From an uncultured Coriobacteriaceae bacterium (GTDB lineage: Bacteria > Actinomycetota > Coriobacteriia > Coriobacteriales > UMGS124), in contig CACZRK010000419.1 in assembly GCA_902783515.1 (NCBI GenBank), positions 1 to 8,383 on the forward strand: a DNA stretch of 8,383 nucleotides, read 5' to 3'. Positions 5,812 to 8,383 of this stretch are shown here, in pieces (positions within the stretch are counted from its first letter, which is position 1; every line of letters starts with the position of its first letter). The notes under the pieces were generated by a model, which had not been told where the DNA came from, ran no database searches, and was given only the letters and a program-made list of their open reading frames with translations. Both the position numbers and the translations under genes were made by a program.

Positions 5812-6546
5812 ATGCATCTCGTCCCATCACGCCAGTCGACGCGCCTCGCGCGCGCGTCGGTCCCCACGCCGACAGCCGCACCTGCCACGAACCTCGCGTC
5901 ATCGACGCCGGCTCCCGACGGTCTCAGCCGCCGATCCTTCGGCCGCCTCGCCGTCGGCGCGGCCCTCGCGTTCGCCGGCGTCGGCTGCCTCGACTGCCTC
6001 GGCGCTCGAACGGCGCTCGCCGAGAGCACGAAGGGCAGCGCGAAGGCGCTCAACTCCCCGATGCGCGACGCCATGCTCGTCTCGCGCGACGCCTCGAGCG
6101 CCGCCGACGCCAGGCGCGCGGCGTCCTCCTCCGCCGACAAAGACTCGACGGTCCGCTCCAACAGCACGCGTCGCTTTGCCGACATCCCCGCCGACGCCCT
6201 CATGAGCGTGGACGAGCTGCACGACCTCGCCGAGTCGGGCGCGATCGAGGACGGCACGGTGACCGTCATCGACATCCGCAGCCATCGTGACTACCAGAAG
6301 GACCAGATCGAGGGGTCGCGCAACATTCCCGCCGGCAGGCAGATCGAGATCCGCATCGACGAGATCCCGACCGACGAGGAGGTCGTCCTCATCGCCTACA
6401 AGAACAGCGACCGCCTTGCCGAGACCTGGTACACGCTGCAGGACCACGGGTTTGACATGAGCCTCGTCCGCGTGCTGGACGGCGGCGTGTACGCGTGGAT
6501 GCAGGCGGGCTATCCCGTGCTGGAGAACCAGTTCCTCGGCTGCTAG
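5812..6546 (+). CDS. Tat-exported rhodanese-fold protein lacking the catalytic cysteine
   Basis: 244 residues. An N-terminal extension precedes a Tat signal, LSRRSFGRLAVGAALAFAGV (R40-R41), with a probable signal-peptidase site at TALA|ES (after A70). The cysteines at 59 and 62 do not form a proper lipobox. A Ser/Ala/Asp-rich linker runs to about 120, then a single rhodanese domain (about 128-240): VTVIDIRSHRDYQKDQIEGS (D-R motif and the region before the fold core), the active loop, and VLDGGVYAWMQAGYPVLEN. The loop reads VLIAYKNSDRLAE; aligned to the usual YCxxGxR loop, the sulfur-carrying Cys is Tyr (Y196), while the loop arginine R201 remains. Sulfur transfer by the standard mechanism is therefore not expected; a binding or scaffolding role is more likely. 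GAGGAAGGG, 6 nt upstream, fixes the start. It shares an operon with the hydrolase 22 bp downstream. Confidence 0.9.
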   Translation: MHLVPSRQSTRLARASVPTPTAAPATNLASSTPAPDGLSRRSFGRLAVGAALAFAGVGCLDCLGARTALAESTKGSAKALNSPMRDAMLVSRDASSAADARRAASSSADKDSTVRSNSTRRFADIPADALMSVDELHDLAESGAIEDGTVTVIDIRSHRDYQKDQIEGSRNIPAGRQIEIRIDEIPTDEEVVLIAYKNSDRLAETWYTLQDHGFDMSLVRVLDGGVYAWMQAGYPVLENQFLGC

Positions 6547-6568
6547 CCGCGGACGGAAGGGCAGGGCT

Positions 6569-7564
6569 GTGAGCATGAGTGACGCGAAGGGTCACGCGGC
6601 CGCGACGGCGACCGCGGGCATGAGGGCGACGGCGGCGACGAGCGAGGTGGGCACCCGCCGCCCGCAGACGGACGGTACGCGACCGACGCTGACGCGCGCC
6701 GAGCTGCTCGGGACCGCCGCCGCGGGCGCGGGCGCCGTCCTGGCCGGCACCATGGCGCGCACGGCGCGGGCGGCGACGAGCGACGGGAGCGCGAGCCTTG
6801 ACGAAGAGAGCCCCTCAGGGGTCGCGCGCGACGATCCCTACGCGGGCGTCGGCGAGAACCTCTCGTACGCGGGCGGCGGCGCGGGCGGCGACGTCGCGCC
6901 GTACGCGGTCCCGCAGGTCACGTACGCGCAGGAGCGCGACGAGAGCCCGCGGCGCGTGCTCGTCGTCGTGGACTACCAGGTGGACTTCGTGAGCGGCGGC
7001 GTGTTCGGCGACATCCAGCCCGCCATGGCGATCGAGGACGCGCTGTGCGCCAAGATCCGGGAGTACCAGCAGGCGGGCGACGTGGTCATCTACACGATGG
7101 ACACGCACCCCTCCGACGAGTACGACGAGACGCGCGAGGCGACCGTGAACCCGCCGCACTGCGATCCCGCCACCGAGGGCTGGCATGTTTACGGGAAGGC
7201 GCGGGCGCTGCTCGAGGGCACGGGCGCCGGCGGCGGCTTCGCGCTCGGCGGCGACTTCGCGAGCCCCGGCGTCGCCACCGTGAGCGAGACGGGCGCCATC
7301 CTCGTCAAGAAGGGAACGTACGGGTCGATGGACCTGCCGCGCGTGATCGAGACGATCCGCGCCCAGGGCACGCGCATCACCAGCATCGAGTTCGCCGGCG
7401 TCTCCACGACCTGCCGCGTGCTGCACAACGCCATCATCTGCTACAACGCGTTCCCCGAGCTCCCGATGATCATGGACGCCGCGACGACCGCGAGCTACAC
7501 CGACGAGCGCACCGAGGAGCAGCTGGAGGAGCTGGAGGCCTGGGGCTTCGTCGTGCGTCGATAG
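6569..7564 (+). CDS. Exported isochorismatase-fold cysteine hydrolase
   Basis: 331 residues from GTG 6569 (GGAAGG 8 nt upstream); ATG 6575 is an equally possible start. Residues about 41-68 form a signal-like segment, LTRAELLGTAAAGAGAVLAG, ending ARA|A. It has the layout of a Tat leader, but the second arginine is Ala (R43-A44), so the route (weak Tat or Sec) is open. After a Gly/Asp-rich linker, the hydrolase domain (about 128-331) has the isochorismatase/nicotinamidase triad: D135 in VVVDYQVDF, K248 in KKGTYGS, and nucleophile C282 in GVSTTCRVLHNA. DTHP (D178, H180) and PPHC (H197) match metal ligands of nicotinamidases, but the second His of the DxHPxxH-type motif is not evident. It is likely an amide- or ester-type hydrolase of unknown substrate. 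Most relatives are cytoplasmic, so export is unusual. It is the last gene of the unit; a strong terminator follows. Confidence 0.9.
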   Translation: MSMSDAKGHAAATATAGMRATAATSEVGTRRPQTDGTRPTLTRAELLGTAAAGAGAVLAGTMARTARAATSDGSASLDEESPSGVARDDPYAGVGENLSYAGGGAGGDVAPYAVPQVTYAQERDESPRRVLVVVDYQVDFVSGGVFGDIQPAMAIEDALCAKIREYQQAGDVVIYTMDTHPSDEYDETREATVNPPHCDPATEGWHVYGKARALLEGTGAGGGFALGGDFASPGVATVSETGAILVKKGTYGSMDLPRVIETIRAQGTRITSIEFAGVSTTCRVLHNAIICYNAFPELPMIMDAATTASYTDERTEEQLEELEAWGFVVRR

Positions 7565-7614
7565 GCGCGCCGCGCTCTGGCCCCGATCCCAATGACGTCG
7601 AGCAACCCTGACAG

Positions 7615-7665
7615 CCCCTCCCCGCCAGATCACGCCGATGCGATCTGATGGGGAGGGGTCTCTCT
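7615..7665 (+). terminator. Strong terminator hairpin after the hydrolase
   Basis: CCCCTCCCC (7615-7623) pairs perfectly with GGGGAGGGG (7650-7658). A second inner stem, CAGATC (7626-7631) with GATCTG (7642-7647), closes a 10-nt loop. TCTCTCT follows on the plus strand. The 15 paired bases interrupted by one 2-nt internal loop, 51 bp after the stop codon, make this the clearest terminator in the window. The long stem could also slow polymerases coming from the right. Confidence 0.85.
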
Positions 7666-7734
7666 GCGTGAGAGTGTCGTGCGTGGGTGACGGGCGCCCG
7701 CCAGCCCGCGCCGAGCCAGCGGGCACGCCTGCGC

Positions 7735-8016
7735 GCGTTTGGGAGGGACCGCGAGGGCGGGCGGGACAGTCCTGTGCGAATGGGAGGGTTTGCGCGAGGC
7801 GCCGGGACAGTCTCGCGCGAATCGGAGTGCTCCCATTCGCACGCACGCGCGTTCGGGAGCACGTTCGGAACAGGTTCGCACGAATGGGAGACCTCCGAGC
7901 GAGTCCCCGCACCGTCATCGGCACCGCGTGGCCTCCCATTCGTCAAATGCTGTACCTGCGCCCCGGCAAAACCCTCCCGAACGTGCGTTTCTGTCCCGGC
8001 GAATCCTCCCATTCGC
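7735..8016. repeat. Ordered array of an 11-bp motif in both orientations
   Basis: The motif GCGAATGGGAG (variants GCGTTCGGGAG, GCGTTTGGGAG, ACGAATGGGAG) occurs on the plus strand at 7735, 7776, 7817, 7849 and 7880. It occurs on the minus strand as CTCCCATTCGC or CTCCCGAACGT at 7830, 7933, 7974 and 8006. Starts are spaced 41, 41, 32 and 31 bp on plus, and 41 and 32 bp among the last three on minus. The intervals are partly conserved too: GGTTT(T)GC follows the motif and CGGGACAG precedes the next copy. The whole forms a large inverted arrangement. No protein, transposase or RNA gene is seen. From 7666 to 8216 there is no supported gene; open frames there are by-products of GC-rich repeats. Confidence 0.85.
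7817..7840. repeat. Close inverted pair inside the array
   Basis: GCGAATCGGAG-TG-CTCCCATTCGC is an 11-bp inverted repeat with one mismatch and only 2 bases between the arms. This is the tightest plus/minus pair in the array and would form a cruciform or an RNA hairpin. It is preceded by GGGACAGTCTCGC. Confidence 0.6.
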
Positions 8017-8031
8017 GCGATCCCGTACCGG

Positions 8032-8067
8032 CCCCGCACGCCCGAATCCCCCCGCACGCCCGAGTCC
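8032..8067 (+). repeat. 18-bp tandem repeat, two copies
   Basis: CCCCGCACGCCCGAATCC is followed directly by a second 18-bp copy that differs by A to G near its end (CGAGTCC). A partial third unit, CCCCGCGCGCCT, follows. It lies between the motif array and the promoter of the right-hand gene. Confidence 0.55.
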
Positions 8068-8101
8068 CCCGCGCGCCTGCCTCAGGAATTTGAATCCCTC
8101 C

Positions 8102-8132
8102 TTGAACCTGACCCAATGAAAAGGTTTAGCCT
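8102..8132 (+). promoter_or_regulatory. Probable promoter of the right-edge Tat gene
   Basis: TTGAAC (8102-8107) and TAGCCT (8127-8132) are 19 bp apart; TTTAGC at 17 bp is the alternative -10. The spacer is AT-rich for this genome (CCAATGAAAAGG). The leader to the ATG at 8217 would be about 75-80 nt and contains a 6-bp hairpin (CCGCGA 8163-8168 with TCGCGG 8180-8185). Confidence 0.5.
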
Positions 8133-8146
8133 AGGGCGCAGCTAGG
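8130..8146. promoter_or_regulatory. Inverted repeat CCTAG-N7-CTAGG over the transcription start
   Basis: CCTAG (8130-8134) and CTAGG (8142-8146) flank seven bases and overlap the -10 box and the likely start site of the right-edge gene. The centre-to-centre distance is 12 bp. CTAG is a rare tetramer in many high-GC bacteria, so a paired occurrence at a promoter suggests an operator. The regulator is unknown. Confidence 0.4.
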
Positions 8147-8216
8147 TAATCAGTCGACGCTACCGCGACGCTCGTGGCTTCGCGGCATCATCGGCAGGGG
8201 AAAGGGTGTGGTCCTC

Positions 8217-8383
8217 ATGCGTACAACAACTCGCAAGTCGATGAGCGGCGGAGCGGGCGCGAGCCGTGCATGCCGTGCGAGCCTCACGGCGGGTCTGCCA
8301 AATCCCTCGCGGCGCGCGTTCGTCGGCGCCCTCGGCGCGGCAATCGCTGCGGGCGCCGGCGCAGGCGCAGCGGCGACGCAGGC
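8217..8383 (+). CDS. N-terminus of a second Tat-exported protein (partial, runs off right edge)
   Basis: 55 complete codons are visible. A polar n-region of about 30 residues leads to PSRRAFVGALGAAIAAGAGA (twin arginines R32-R33), an Ala/Gly-rich hydrophobic core with an AAAT end. It is therefore predicted to be exported folded by the Tat system. The start at 8217 has GGGGAAAGGG about 10 nt upstream; an in-frame GTG at 8208 abuts that purine run and is less likely. The mature domain is outside the window and no function can be assigned. It has its own promoter and sits beyond a strong terminator, so it is a separate transcription unit from the hydrolase. Confidence 0.8.
   Translation, partial: MRTTTRKSMSGGAGASRACRASLTAGLPNPSRRAFVGALGAAIAAGAGAGAAATQ

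Noticed and set aside
5970..6000. Lipoprotein signal in the rhodanese protein (cysteines 59 and 62)
   Set aside because: The residues before the cysteines (GVG-C, CLD-C) do not fit a lipobox; an ALA|E signal-peptidase site follows a few residues later.
6815..7939. Minus-strand open frame opposite the hydrolase and through the terminator
   Set aside because: It crosses a strong terminator and the repeat array and has no recognisable domain.
7735..8016. CRISPR array
   Set aside because: The repeated motif is only about 11 bp, the intervals are themselves part-conserved, and copies occur in both orientations. CRISPR repeats are longer, same-orientation and separated by unrelated spacers. No cas gene is nearby.
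7638..8145. Open reading frames across the repeat region on both strands
   Set aside because: Their products are Arg/Pro/Gly-rich with no recognisable domain, they overlap in several frames, and the 41- and 32-bp periods are not multiples of three, so the repeats are not coding.

Overview
The window comes from a very GC-rich bacterium. Dense twin-arginine (Tat) signal peptides, a LysR regulator, a LuxR-type two-component pair and an FmdE-like protein together suggest an anaerobic actinobacterium of the Coriobacteriia / Eggerthellaceae type. This placement is inferred from gene content and composition; there is no rRNA or other marker gene to confirm it.

Left part, minus strand (1-1976): an FmdE-domain protein with a C-terminal zinc finger (1314-1976), a LysR-type regulator (340-1206), and the first 39 codons of a Tat-exported protein that runs off the left edge (start at 119). 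The LysR gene lies directly upstream of the exported protein in the same direction and is the obvious candidate for its regulator.

Middle, plus strand (1977-3552): a divergent intergenic region holds an apparent leaderless promoter for the FmdE gene. On the other side, an 18-bp perfect palindrome overlaps the promoter of an FtnA-type ferritin (2185-2700). A DNA alkylation repair (AlkD-like HEAT-repeat) protein follows at 2851-3552, after a gap with two hairpins.

Right-centre, plus strand (3731-7564): a soluble GAF sensor histidine kinase and a NarL/LuxR-type response regulator overlap by ATGA. Next, behind their own promoter, come a Tat-exported rhodanese-fold protein that lacks the catalytic cysteine and an exported isochorismatase-fold cysteine hydrolase whose twin-arginine motif is degenerate. 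These four genes look like one signalling-plus-envelope module, closed by a strong terminator hairpin at 7615-7665.

Right end (7666-8383): about 550 bp hold no gene but contain an ordered array of about nine copies of an 11-bp motif. The copies lie in both orientations with recurring 41- and 31/32-bp periods. A short 18-bp tandem repeat follows, then a promoter with an inverted repeat, and then the start of another Tat-exported protein that runs off the right edge.
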